Source of the DNA: Schistocerca nitens | Lineage: Eukaryota > Arthropoda > Insecta > Orthoptera > Acrididae | Direction: 5' to 3' | NCBI RefSeq assembly: GCF_023898315.1 | Contig: NC_064622.1 | Location: 275,023,503 to 275,087,502, forward strand | DNA: 64,000 bases | Shown here: in pieces, positions 1-10,342 of the stretch | Layout: every line of letters begins with the position of its first letter | How positions within the stretch are numbered: position 1 is the stretch's first letter | Position numbers and translations under genes: made by a program | Notes under the pieces: generated by a model | Databases searched by the model: none | Told to the model about the DNA's origin: nothing | What the model saw: the letters and a program-made list of their open reading frames with translations, nothing else

Positions 1-1235
1 ATTTAGCTATTTCTCGACATAATCGTCATTTCTGTCGATGCATTTTTGTGGACGCTATGGCAGTTTTTGTATACCCATGTCATACCAGCTCGCCGCCATG
101 ACGTTCAGAAAGTTATGAACCTATTCTTTCACTTCGTCGTCGGAGCTGAATCGCTTTCCGGCCAAATGTTCTTTTAACTTAGGGAACAGGTGATAGTCAC
201 TGGGCGCCAAATCAGGTCTATAGGGTGGGTGGGTTATTATGATCCACTGAAACTGTTGCAGGAGAGCAACGGTTTGCCGAGCGATGTGTGGGCGAGCGTT
301 GTCATGGAGAATGTGTACGCCCTTGCCCAACATTTCTCTTCTCCGGTTCTGAATTGCCTGTTTGAGGTTTTTCAGAGTCTCACAGTAACGGTCAGCGTCA
401 ATTGTGGTCCCAGTGGGCATAAAGTCGACCAACAATACCCCTTTTCGATCCTAGAAAACGTTTCTCACGACTTTACCGGCAGATTGTGTTTGTTTGAATT
501 TCCGCGGCTTTGACGAAGAAGAATGCCACCACTGGCGTGATTGTTGCTTCGTCTAAGGTGTAAAGTGGTACGCCCTGGTTTCGTCACCCGTGACAATTGA
601 GTCCAGAAAGTTGTCCTGTTCGGCTGCAAGGCGGTGAAGAAATGCGCGGGAAGCATCAACTCGTTGCCACATGTGGTCCTCAGTCAGCACGCGTTGCACC
701 CATCTTGCGCACACCTTCCGTTAGTTCAATGTTTCCGTTAAAATTCTGTGAGCGGTGCTTCGGGAAATCTCAGGAACCAACGTGCAGAGATCATCCAGGG
801 TGATCCGCCTATCTTCACGCATGTTTTGCTCAACCTTCAACACTGTCTCCTCAGAACGTGACGGTCTCCCGCTCCTTTGTTCGGCGTGAATTTCTGTCCG
901 ACCAGCTGCAAACTCTTTACACCACTTACGATCATTTTTGACTTCCATGCACGACCCACAATACACTTCCGTCAATCGGCAATGGATTTCAATTGGCGCC
1001 GTGCCCTTTTCGTTCAAAAACCGAATAACTGCGCGCAATTCGCACTTGACGGTAACATCCAACAGGAGCTCGATTCTCAACGGCTGCCGAGGCAAGACTG
1101 AGCGCCTCAGCGCGGCGTGCGCGTATTTACACACAGCGCGTGAAGGACTCTTCGTAACAGTGTGACCAACTGCCACACAAACAGAGTTCTGTACTTATAA
1201 AAAAACATGAGACCTTACTTTTGGGATTGCCCTCG
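1..1235 (-). mobile_element. mariner element, 5' end inside the window, 3' terminus cut off by the window edge
   Basis: The right edge shows a mariner-type terminal repeat at about 1207-1235 (reverse complement begins cgagggcaatcccaaaagta) followed by a TA at 1236-1237. The transposase reads leftward and its stop codon lies at about position 8, so only the 3' untranslated end and left terminal repeat are missing. The family is cut-and-paste DD34D mariner, which inserts at TA. Because the reading frame is broken in several places this copy should not make active protein. Confidence 0.85.
8..1176 (-). pseudogene. mariner transposase, frameshifted
   Basis: Two long open pieces are visible. The piece at 721-1176 holds the N-terminal paired-like helix-turn-helix region, including the DRRITLDDL segment typical of mariners. 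The piece at 121-435 holds the second and third catalytic aspartates in HDNARPH and PDLAPSDYHLF, with 34 residues between them (DD34D). The first aspartate (TGDETRAYHF) can be read from about 555-605 in the region between these pieces. The C-terminus ends in the mariner-like DDYVEK at about 11-30. At least two frame changes separate the parts. The enzyme would bind the element's inverted repeats and cut at TA; here it is a fossil. Confidence 0.85.
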
Positions 1236-1237
1236 TA

Positions 1238-1568
1238 TGTTGTTGCAGTGAGCGAGCCGTGTCGCTTAGCTGACAGTGCGGTTCGCCCGCCGTACCTCGC
1301 CATGCCGCTGTACGCGCGCTTCGTACGGAGGACGGGCCGTCGAGCCAGCAGCTGTCAAAAGGATTGATACGACACAAAGGCGTTAGTCAATAGACGTAAG
1401 GCTACAGTGAATCTATATGGATAGTCAACAGCAGCAGACAAAAAAAAAAAAAAAAAGAGAGAGAGAAGCAGCGCGTCCGCACTACTTAAATCCGAGTGGG
1501 AAATTAATTTCTTTTGTACTGCTGTCGAAAATCACGCCAAATGTTTAGTATGTCATCGGACCCTCATG
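1238..1568. other. unassigned sequence between two mariners
   Basis: This is GC-richer sequence followed by an A-run at about 1441-1456 leading into a short GA stretch. The A-run could be the tail of a retroposed fragment, but I cannot identify a body. I see no open reading frame that resembles a known family. Confidence 0.4.
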
Positions 1569-2911
1569 TACGAGGGCAGTTCAATAAGTAATGCAACACA
1601 TTTTTTTTCTCGGCCAATTTTGGTTGAAAAAACCGGAAATTTCTTGTGGAATATTTTCAAACATTCCCGCTTCGTCTCGTATAGTTTCATTGACTTCCGA
1701 CAGGTGGCAGCCCTGCACGGAGCTGTTAAAATGGCGTCTGTAACGGATGTGCGTTGCAAACAACGGGCTGTGATCGAGTTTCTTTTGGCGGAAAACCAGG
1801 GCATCTCAGATATTCATAGGCGCTTGCAGAATGTCTACGGTGATCTGGCAGTGGACAAAAGCACGGTGAGTCGTTGGGCAAAGCGTGTGTCATCATCGCC
1901 ACAAGGTCAAGCAAGACTGTCTGATCTCCCGCGTGCGGGCCGGCCGTGCACAGCTGTGACTCCTGCAATGGCGGAGCGTGCGAACACACTCGTTCGAGAT
2001 GATCGACGGATCACCATCAAACAACTCATTGCTCAACTTGACATCTCTGTTGGTAGTGCTGTCACAATTGTTCACCAGTTGGGATATTCAAAGGTTTGTT
2101 CCCGCTGGGTCCCTCGTTGTCTAACCGAACACCATAAAGAGCAATGGAGAACCATCTGTGCGGAATTGCTTGCTCGTCATGTGGCTGAGGGTGACAATTT
2201 CTTGTCAAAGATTGTTACAGGCGATGAAACATGGGTTCATCACTTCCAACCTGAAAGAAAACGGCAATCAATGGAGTGGCGCCACACCCACTCCCCTACC
2301 AAGAAAAAGTTTAAAGCCATACCCTCAGCCGGTAAAGTCATGGTTACAGTCTTCTGGGACGCTGAAGGGGTTATTCTGTTCGATGTCCTTCCCCATGGTC
2401 AAACGATCAACTCTGAAGTGTATTGTGCTACTCTTCAGAAATTGAAGAAACGACTTCAGTGTGTTCGTAGGCACAAAAATCAGAACGAACTTCTCCTTCT
2501 TCATGACAACGCAAGACCTCACACAAGTCTTCGCACCCGAGAGGAGCTCACAAAACTTCAGTGGACTGTTCTTCCTCATGCACCCTACAGCCCCGATCTC
2601 GCACCGTCGGATTTCCATATGTTTGGCCCAATGAAGGACGCAATCCGTGGGACGCACTACGCGGATGATGAAGAAGTTATTGATGCAGTACGACGTTGGC
2701 TCCGACATCGACCAGTGGAATGGTACCGTGCAGGCATACAGGCCCTCATTTCAAGGTGGCGTAAGGCCGTAGCATTGAATGGAGATTACGTTGAAAAATA
2801 GTGTTGTGTAGCTAAAAGATTGGGGAATAACCTGGTGTATTTCAATGCTGAATAAAACAATCCCTGTTTCAGAAAAAAATGTGTTGCATTACTTATTGAA
2901 CTGCCCTCGTA
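1569..2911 (+). mobile_element. complete mariner transposon with perfect terminal repeats and TA target duplication
   Basis: The element starts cgagggcagttcaataagta at 1571 and ends with the exact reverse complement at 2909. The inverted repeats match over more than 30 bp, and TA dinucleotides flank both ends (1569-1570 and 2910-2911). The length of about 1.34 kb is normal for mariner. The internal gene is open from start to stop. Relatives occur at the right end of this window (about 56430-56951, resuming at 63915). Matching termini plus an intact gene suggest a young copy. Confidence 0.95.
1731..2801 (+). CDS. mariner transposase, apparently intact, 356 aa
   Basis: The frame is open from 1566, but I choose the ATG at 1731 because it starts a 356-residue protein, close to the usual 340-350 residues, and lies after the terminal repeat. 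Residues 1-115 form the helix-turn-helix DNA-binding region (VDKSTVSRWAKR near 41-52, DDRRITIKQL near 90-99). The mariner motif WVPR is at 126-129. The catalytic triad is D165 (TGDETWVHHF), D259 (HDNARPH) and D294 (YSPDLAPSDFH), with 34 residues between the last two, so this is DD34D. The protein ends GDYVEK. It would act in the nucleus on its own termini. All key residues are present, so activity is possible but untested. The exact mariner subfamily is not assigned. Confidence 0.93.
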   Translation: MASVTDVRCKQRAVIEFLLAENQGISDIHRRLQNVYGDLAVDKSTVSRWAKRVSSSPQGQARLSDLPRAGRPCTAVTPAMAERANTLVRDDRRITIKQLIAQLDISVGSAVTIVHQLGYSKVCSRWVPRCLTEHHKEQWRTICAELLARHVAEGDNFLSKIVTGDETWVHHFQPERKRQSMEWRHTHSPTKKKFKAIPSAGKVMVTVFWDAEGVILFDVLPHGQTINSEVYCATLQKLKKRLQCVRRHKNQNELLLLHDNARPHTSLRTREELTKLQWTVLPHAPYSPDLAPSDFHMFGPMKDAIRGTHYADDEEVIDAVRRWLRHRPVEWYRAGIQALISRWRKAVALNGDYVEK

Positions 2912-2940
2912 TTTAAAAAAGTACTCGATTGAACGACATT

Positions 2941-3136
2941 TTGGTTCATATGGCTCTAAGCACTATGGGACAACATCCGAGGTCATCAGTCCCCGAGAAC
3001 TTAGAACTACTTAAACCTAACTAGCCTAAGGACATCATACACATCCATGCCCGAGGCAGGATTCGAAACTGCGACCATAGCAACAGCGCTGTTTCGAACT
3101 GAATTGATTAGAACCGCTCGGCCACAGCGGTCGGCT
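2941..3136 (-). mobile_element. tRNA-derived SINE, family A
   Basis: Reverse-strand copy of the commonest repeat in the window. Its head resembles a class II tRNA with Pol III A and B boxes (B box ggttcgaatcc in the consensus) and its tail ends near gagccatttgaacc. Imperfect duplications (gaacgacatt at 2931-2940, gaacggaact at 3137-3146) flank it. This copy is fairly diverged in the tRNA head. Confidence 0.85.
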
Positions 3137-3236
3137 GAACGGAACTTAAATTGCTGTCACAAAGATCAGTTCGAAAATTTGTCACAAGAGGAACGCCACT
3201 CAAAGCTTGAAGATCTGAAAGAAAATTTCAAGTAGC

Positions 3237-3806
3237 ATTACACTGAAGTAAGTGTTTCCTATCATATGACGCTTTATTGTTTATAAATATGATAAATATA
3301 ACTATATTTTATAATCTGATATGTCACTTATCAATGTATCAGTCATCGAACATCAGATTGTCAGCAACAAGGAACAGTTCTTTTCAGTTAATTTTTATAT
3401 TTGGGTTGCATTAAATCGCATCGCACAGACATAAGAAAAAGTTTCAGGTGCCTCATTTTTAGTCATTTTCTGAAAAGCCGTTACAAACGCTGTATCGGAC
3501 AGCAAAGTGTCATTAAGAGTCATTCTTTGTTTTTGTGTATCTGTATTTTGATCGATAGGAAAACATTTGTTGTAATATGATCTATGTTTCCAATTAATTA
3601 AATCGCAAATATTCCAAAAGATAAAAATTAATTTTTCGAACACATTTTGCTGTCCTTGTTAGTATCTATGACCGTTTTTCAGAGGAACTGAGGGAAAACG
3701 CACTTAAAAACAATATTTTTTTGCTTTTTTGGGGGTTTGAATTGTAATTGTAATTGTTAAAATGATAAAACTGTTTTAAAAACAGGATTGTACAAAATTA
3801 TTTGTA

Positions 3807-3859
<53 letters not shown>

Positions 3860-3924
3860 CGTGGTAGGAGCAGGAAGCAGGTGGGGAGTCAGTGGGTTTA
3901 AAGTGTAAAAGCTAATGAGCCGCG
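3237..3924. other. AT-rich unassigned sequence with a long T tract
   Basis: No gene is recognisable. A pure T run of roughly 49 bases lies at about 3809-3857 and is the likely poly(A) tail, on the opposite strand, of a retroposed element whose body I cannot name. The remaining sequence is low-complexity AT-rich DNA. Confidence 0.5.
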
Positions 3925-4132
3925 CGGCCTTAGGCGCCTTGTCACGGTCCGAGCGCTGCTCCCCCCCCCCCCCCCCCCCCGTCCCCGTCGGAGGTTCGAG
4001 CCCTCCTCCTCCCTCAGGCATGGATGTGTGTGTTGTCCTTAGTGTAAGTTAGTTTAAGATAGATTAAGTAGTGGGTAAGCTTCGGGACCGATGACCTGAG
4101 CAGTTTGGTCCCATAAGACCTTACCACAACTT
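3925..4132 (+). mobile_element. tRNA-derived SINE, family B
   Basis: The element has a different head from family A: gcggccttaggcgcc followed by a C homopolymer (about 3961-3980) and then gtcggaggttcgagcc, which is a Pol III B-box-like stretch. The tail shares gggaccgatgacctgag and ggtcccata with a second copy at about 14053-14250. The tail architecture parallels family A (gtccttag near its start, gatgacct towards its end), so the two families may share a 3' tail ancestry. Confidence 0.75.
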
Positions 4133-4189
4133 TCCAATTTAAAAACGGGCGGAGCCCCTGCGCTATAACGGATACACACTGGATTCCTG

Positions 4190-5189
4190 GGTTACGTCAG
4201 GTCAAAAATGGCTGAAATCGGCTGTTCCTTATTCGCGGCAGTTCATTGTCTGATACACCAGGAGTCGCTCCGTGCGAAGATTGTCAGCATAAAAAATCTT
4301 ATGGACACAGTTGTTCGAGCAGTTAATTATCTTCGCTCGTGTGGACTCATACATCGCCAGTTCAAAGAATTTCTGGCTGATATCGAAGCGAAATACCCGA
4401 ACATCCCTTACCACGCTGTAGTAAGATGGCTGAGCAGAGTGACGGAGCTCGATCGATTTTTCTCCTTGAAATCAGTACCTTTTTGGAAATGAGACGACGC
4501 CCAGAAGAACTACTTCGTGATCCTAAATGGGTGGCGAATTTGGTTCTTTCGATGATCTAGTTAGTCCCTTAAATACTTTGAACATTTCACTCCAAGGCGA
4601 AAATCACTCTGTTGTCGATTTAGTGCAGACGATTCAAGCATTTCAAAAATAACTTATTTTGTGGAAAAAACAGTTGCGCGAGGAGAATTATGGTCACTTC
4701 CCTGCACAAGACAGCGTTAAAGAAGATGTGGATTTTTCACACTACGTTCAAATAATTTGCGAATTACAAGAAGAGTTTTAAAACAGATTTTTGAACATAA
4801 ATGATCTTGAGCCGGGCTTAGATATATCTGTTCGCCCGTTTTCCCTTCGGGCAGACAACGTCTCACAAGTGCTTCACCTACAGCTGATTGACCTGCAGCG
4901 CTATATCCGCCTCAAGGAACGCTTTCTTATGGCTAAAACCTTGGATGACTTTTACAGCTGTTTTCCACGAGAGAAGTGTCCTTTACACAGGTACGTGGCG
5001 AAAGATCTCTCAGTGTCTGGTTCCACGAATGTTTGTGACCGCTTTTTCTCTGTTTTAAAGCTTGCTAAAACTACGAACCGTTCACTACTTAGCGATAAAA
5101 ATTTGACTAACTCGTTGAGGTTAGCAATCTCCCGGAAAGTTGTACCGAACCTAGACAAAATCATTTCCTCGAAAAAGAAATACGTGTAA
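4190..5189 (+). pseudogene. hAT-type transposase fossil
   Basis: The segment at 4208-4492 translates to a block (HCLIHQESLRAKI, then HAVVRWLSR) typical of the hAT-derived transposase group that also gave rise to ZBED/GTF2I-repeat-like proteins. The C-terminal dimerisation block follows at 4791-5189 with FPREKCPLHRY, SGSTNVCDRFFSVLK and NRSLLSDKNL. Between the two pieces the frame is broken at about 4490-4790. The DNA-binding zinc finger and most of the N-terminus are absent. I see no clear terminal repeats. It is an old, inactive remnant. Confidence 0.75.
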
Positions 5190-5516
5190 AATGTTAATTG
5201 TCTTCTTTAACAATGTTGACTCTAAGGATGAAAAGTCTTTATAACCTTAATGCCATTTGTTTTTAGGTTTTCAAACTTGATCAACTAAAATTATTGCGTA
5301 CAAAACAGCAAACTAAGGATCCGACGTCTAAACGCTGAGAAGGAATACAAAAAGCTGTAGGACGAAGTACAACAAAAAAATTTACTTGTAACTACTAATA
5401 GTAAGAATGAGACTCTATATACCTTACGTAAAATTATTTCTAAAATAGAATATTTAAGAAATTCATATATCTTTCAGAAGACGCCTACTGTACGTATGAC
5501 GAGTCTGCATGTGCAA
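5190..5516. other. unassigned AT-rich sequence
   Basis: Nothing beyond AT-rich sequence is visible. It may be the 3' flank of the hAT fossil. Confidence 0.4.
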
Positions 5517-5706
5517 CCGTGCTGTTGTAGGCGCTTCAGTCTGGAGCCGCGTGACCGTTACGGTCGCAGGTTCGAATCCTGCATCGGGCATGGATGTGTG
5601 TGATGTCCTTAGGTTAGCTAGGTTTAAGTAGTTCTAAGTTCTAGGGGACTAATGACCATAGATGTTAAGTCCCATAGTGCTCAGAGCCATTTGAACCATT
5701 TTTACT
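5517..5706 (+). mobile_element. tRNA-derived SINE, family A
   Basis: Head with B box gcaggttcgaatcctgc and tail ending catttgaacc. The first bases of the head are degenerate. A short duplication tgtgcaa lies at 5510-5516 and 5707-5713. Confidence 0.85.
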
Positions 5707-6479
5707 TGTGCAATACTAATAGAATCAACCTGTGGGTCAGAAAACTACTAAGTTGTTCTTCGATTCTCGTTTTGGACATTGTTTTCTAAAGCTCCGCGTA
5801 GTAACTCTGACACACGAATACTAATAGTTACCTAAACAGTAAATGTTTTGCTTGTTTTACCGCTCATCGGCCTCTTTTACAAAGCTGTGCTTCCTCCGTT
5901 ATTTTGTTTGCGTTGGATGTGACCGCGGAACAGTCCGGCGCTGAGCAGTGCTGTGCGGTCTCACTCCCTCCGCAGCTTTCTCCCTCGCTCTCTCTCGCTC
6001 TTATGCCGACACTAGCGACACACGGTCGCTTACGGGGCGCCGAAATACACTGCTTGGCGACCACGGAGCGCGGACGCGCCCGCCGGGCTCAATTCTTGCA
6101 TGAGCCTGGTTGACTTGAAACTGTAGTTATTGCTACGCACAGCCAATTCACAATTCCGTAATCCTCAGGTTACATTTTCCATTGTCACAACTGCGCCATT
6201 CTGTAATAGTTTCCACATTTGGTATGACCTTCTGTATACGCTTTCTTTCAGCATAAAAAGTAAGTCTGCATTTGCATGAGACTGCGAGATTCGGGGCAGG
6301 TGCACTGGGGAATTCCGTTGCACAAACCAACCGTTGATCCATGTAATAGCAATAGCAGAAGAACTGTTAAAACATATAAGTCACAGGCCTCACCAGTATA
6401 GGTAGTGTCTATTCACAGTAAGCAAGTTTCACCAGCAAATAAAAGCACGAAAGTTTCAACGTGTTTGACTTGATACATG
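5707..6479. other. unassigned sequence with a GC-rich block
   Basis: A GC-rich stretch at about 5880-6100 contains pyrimidine-rich ctctctctcgctc and interrupts otherwise AT-rich DNA. It could be part of an LTR or a CpG-rich promoter fragment, but I find no pair or reading frame to support either. Confidence 0.35.
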
Positions 6480-6870
6480 AATGAGAAGTAGCACATTAAT
6501 GAGGAAATCCAAAGAACATCGCTGCGTTTCATCAAAGGCTCGTTTACTAAGTGAGCGAGCTGTTTCTGGAACTCCAGTGGCAGACGTTATATGACAGGCG
6601 TTGCGCATCACAAATAGGTTTACTACTGAAATTTCTAGAGAGTATTCCAGGAAGAGTAGGGTACATATTATCTCGTTCCGTATGCATCTCGTGAAATGGT
6701 CTTGATGCGAAAATGAGAGGAATCAGACATCATACGGAGGCTTACCGACAGAAGTTCTTGGAACAGAACAGTTGGTTGTGCTACTGGTACCGGAAGAAAC
6801 ACTCTGCCACACATCGAAACGTTACTTGCGGCGTATAGTCTTAGATGCAGATGTAGAAGAGCCTGTACCA
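6480..6870 (+). mobile_element. 3' end of a CR1-like LINE
   Basis: The sequence reads as the end of the same LINE family seen at 20215-21172: degraded C-terminal codons, then a 3' region running to a gatgcagatgtag stretch near 6845-6857. No reverse transcriptase core remains. This is a 5'-truncated copy, the usual outcome of LINE insertion. Confidence 0.55.
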
Positions 6871-7108
6871 ACTTCAGAGTGTTACAGGCTCGTGAGAACA
6901 AAATAAAGACAAGTCAGAAGCCAACAAATAGTAAGGTGCTTGCTACTAGGTAGCATTTATGGAAAGAGTGTACGTCAGATCTTACAGGAAAATCTAGGTT
7001 TAGGATCTGGTTGTAATGACCTTTTCATCGACGACAAGTCAGAGCCTAACCTTCCGTCCTTTTTATAGAATTTAGAAAGAGATAATTTCAGTTATCTGTG
7101 AAGATATA

Positions 7109-8286
7109 CTGAAACGCCAAAGAAAGTGGTATAGGCGTGCGTATTGAAATACAGAGATATGTAAACAGGTAGAATATGGCGCTACGGTAGGAAACGCCTA
7201 TATAAGACAACAAGTGTCTGGCGTAGTCGTAGATGGCAGCTTATCAAGATTTAAGTGAGTTTGAACGTGATGTTATATTCGGCGCGCAAGCAGTGGGACA
7301 CAGCACTCCGAGGTAGCGATGAAATGGGGATTTTCCCGTACGACCATTTCACGAGTGTACCGTGAATATCAGGAATCCGGTACATCATCAAATCTCCGAC
7401 ATTGCTGTGGCCGGAAAAAGATCCTGCAAGAACGGGACCAACGATGACTGTAGAAACGTGACAGAAGTGGAACCTTTCCCCAAATCGCTGCAGATTTCAA
7501 TTCTGGGCCATCAACAAGTGTCAGTGAGCGAACCATTGAACTAAGCATTATCGATATGGGCTTTCGGAACCGAAGGCCTGCTCGTGTGCCCGTCAACAGT
7601 GCGTGGCAAGAAGCATTACACCTCGCCTGGGGCCGTCAACGTCGACATTGAACTGTTGATGACTGGAGACAAGTTGCCTGGTCGTACGTTTCTCGATTGA
7701 AATTGTATCGAGTGGATGGATGTGTATGGGTAAGGTGACAACCTCATGAATCCATGGACCCTGAATATCAGCAGGAGACTGTTCAAGCTGGTGGAGGCTC
7801 TATAATGGTGTGGGGCGTGTGCAGTTAAAGTGATACGGGATCCCTGATACGTATAGATAAGACTGACAAGTGACACGTACTTGAGCAACGTGTCTTATCC
7901 CCCTGCATCTCTGTCCATTGTGCATTCCAACAGACATGGGCAGTTTCAGCAGGACAATGCGACACCACACACGTCCAGAATTGCTACACAGTAGCTCCAG
8001 GAACACTCTTTTGAGCTTAAACAGTTACGCTGGCCAGCAAACTCCCCAGATGTGAACATTATTGAGCATATCTGGGATGCCATGCAACGTGCTGTCCAGA
8101 AGAGATCTCCAACCCCTCGTACTCTTACGGATTTATGGACAGTCTTGCATGATTCATGGCGTCAGTTCCCTCCAGCACTACCTCAGGCATTAGCCGAGTC
8201 CATGTCTTGTCGTGTTACGGCACGTCTGCCTGCTCGAGGGGGGCCACACGATATTAGGCAGATGTACCGGTTTCTAGGGTCTTCAG
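7109..8286 (+). mobile_element. Tc1-like element with DD36E spacing, degraded
   Basis: The left end (ctgaaacgccaaagaaa) and the degenerate right end near 8262-8286 are inverted repeats. The element is about 1.18 kb, and a second copy of the same net length sits at 49797-51765. The transposase is broken in many places (stops and frame changes). Confidence 0.8.
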
Positions 8287-8318
8287 TGTCACTCACTAAC
8301 TACTATTTCCTCCTCTGA
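7233..8318 (+). pseudogene. Tc1/mariner-superfamily transposase (DD36E), pseudogene
   Basis: The N-terminus begins near 7233 and reads MAAYQDLSEFERD before frame breaks. The second catalytic aspartate is in QQDNATPHTSR (GAC at 7953) and the glutamate in NIIEHIWD (GAG at 8064), giving 36 residues between them. An in-frame TAG lies between them at about 7990. The C-terminal piece is open at 8052-8318. A DD36E group of Tc1/mariner elements (called Incomer) has been described; the spacing fits but I have not aligned it. Inactive. Confidence 0.75.
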
Positions 8319-8325
8319 TAAGTTA

Positions 8326-9728
8326 CACTACTGGCCATTAAAATTGCTACACCACGAAGATGACGTGCTACAGATGCGAAATTTAACCGACAGGAAGAAG
8401 ATGCTGTGATATGCAAATGATTAGCTTTTCAGAGCATTCACACAAGGTTGGCGCCGGTGGCGACACACAACGTGCTGACATGAGGAAAGTTTCCAACCGA
8501 TTTCTCATACAAAAACAGCAGTTGACCGGCGTTGCCTGGTGAAATGTTGTTGTGATGCCTCATGTAAGGAGGAGAAATATGTAACATCACGTTTCCGACT
8601 TTGATAAAGGTCGGATTGTAGTCTATCGCGATTGCGGTTTATCGTATCGCGACATTGCTGCTCGCGTTGGTCAAGATCCAATAACTGTTAGCAGAATATG
8701 GAATCGGTGGGTTCAGGAGGTAATACGGAACGCCGTGCTGGATCCCAACGGCCTCGTATCACTAGAAGTCGAGATGACAGGCATCTTATCCGCATGGCTG
8801 TAACGGAACGTGCTGCCACGTCTCGATCCCTGAGTCAACAGATGGGAACGTTTGCAAGACATCAACCATCTGCACGAACAGTTCGACGACGTTTGCAGCA
8901 GCATGGACTATCAGCTCGGAGACCATGGCTGCGGTTACCCTTGACGCTGCATCACAGACAGGAGCGCCTGCGATGGTGTACTCGACGACGAACCTGGGTG
9001 CACAAATGGCAAAACGTCATATTTTCGGATGAATCCAGGTTCTGTTTACAGCATCATGATGGTCCCATCCGTGTTTGGCGACATCGCGGTGAACGCACAT
9101 TGGAAGCGTATATTCGTCATCGCCATACTGGCGTATAACCCGGCGTGATGGTATGGGGTGCCACTGGTTACACGTCTCGGTCACCTCTTGTTCGCACTGA
9201 CGGCACTTTGAACAGTGGACGTTACATTTCAGACGTGTTACCACCGGTGGCTCTACCCTTCATTCGATCCCTGCGAAACCCTACATTTCAGCAGGATAAT
9301 GCACGACCGCATGTTGCAGGTCCTGTACGGGCCTTTCTGGATACAGAAAATGTTCGACTGCTGTCCTGGTCAGCACATTCTCGAGATCTCTCACCAATTG
9401 AAAACGTCTGGTCAATGGTGGCCGAGCAACTGGCTCGTCACAATACGCCAGTCACAACTCTTGATGAACTGTGGTATCGTGTTGAAGCTGCATGGGCAGC
9501 TGTATCTGTACACGCCATCCAAGTTCTGTTTGACTCAATGCCCAGGCGTATCAACTCCGTTGTTACGGCCAGAGGTGGTTGTTCAGGGTACTGATTTCTC
9601 AGGATCTATGCACGCAAATTGCGTGAAAACGTATCACATGTCAGTTCTAGTATAATAAATCTGTCCAATGAATACCCGTTTATCATCTGCATTTCTTCTT
9701 GGTGTAGCAATTTTAATGGTCAGTAGTG
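8326..9728 (+). mobile_element. Tc1-like element with DD34E transposase, complete ends
   Basis: Terminal inverted repeats of about 30 bp begin cactactggccattaaaatt at 8326 and end with a near-exact reverse complement at 9728. TA target duplications sit at 8324-8325 and 9729-9730. The total length is 1.4 kb. It inserted immediately beside the DD36E element. Confidence 0.92.
8554..9594 (+). pseudogene. Tc1-like transposase (DD34E), nearly intact pseudogene
   Basis: The protein reads with only a few lesions: an early TAA right after an ATG at about 8578, a frame change near 8719, and one in-frame TAA at 9136-9138. Helix-turn-helix residues lie before 8750. The catalytic set is SDESRFC (about 9027), QQDNARPH (GAT at 9295) and SPIENVW (GAA at 9400), with 34 residues between the last two. 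The C-terminus ends near RGGCSGY. The lesions are few, so it was probably active recently on an evolutionary scale. Confidence 0.88.
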
Positions 9729-9730
9729 TA

Positions 9731-10340
9731 TTTCTGCTGTATCGGGGGGCCTAGCCGTACTCTGCCAGCAACCCACGTTACGGCCAAGTTACACAGGCAG
9801 CCGGTATCCTAGTAGTCACATTCAGGGGCTGCCCCACTGCAGACGGTCACCAGGCAGTGAGCAAAGCGCCAGCAGAGGTCGGATGTCCCGTGACAGGATC
9901 CTAGACCTACTGTATCCTTGTGCCGAGGGCTGTACTTATACGGATGCCGGACCGTGGGAAGCTAGTTCCCTCGGCATGAACTTCCTGAACCAGGCGCGCG
10001 AATGCTTACGCATTTCTTGAATCATGGACTCACTTTAGAGCCACTGAAACGACGACGGAAAGCTTCGTGTTAGTATTTCTGCGAGGGAGTTTGTCTTCGT
10101 TTGCGAGACACTGGACTTACTATGTTATCGTCGTACTGGAACCTTAAACAGTTGGGAGTGCCCTGTCAAGATTTGAACTTTTTTCGCAGGGATCTTTGTT
10201 TAATTACTAGTTACTAACATATTCCAATAGTGTTTTTTAAAGCTTTATTGATACAATACAATAACAATTATACAAAATAACACTACCTAAACTAATTAGT
10301 GGACCTTATAATTAATACAACAACAATTGCAGCTTTATAC
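9731..10340. other. unassigned sequence
   Basis: Moderately GC-rich DNA to about 10140, then AT-rich to the next transposon. No family is recognised and no long reading frame belongs to this stretch. Confidence 0.35.
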
Positions 10341-10342
10341 TA

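Noticed and set aside
3776..4021. Minus-strand frame with poly-Lys and poly-Gly
   Set aside because: Translation of homopolymer T and C tracts in SINE and tail sequence.
9215..9655. 146-codon plus-strand frame overlapping the DD34E transposase
   Set aside because: It is out of frame with the catalytic motifs and is a shadow of the transposase.
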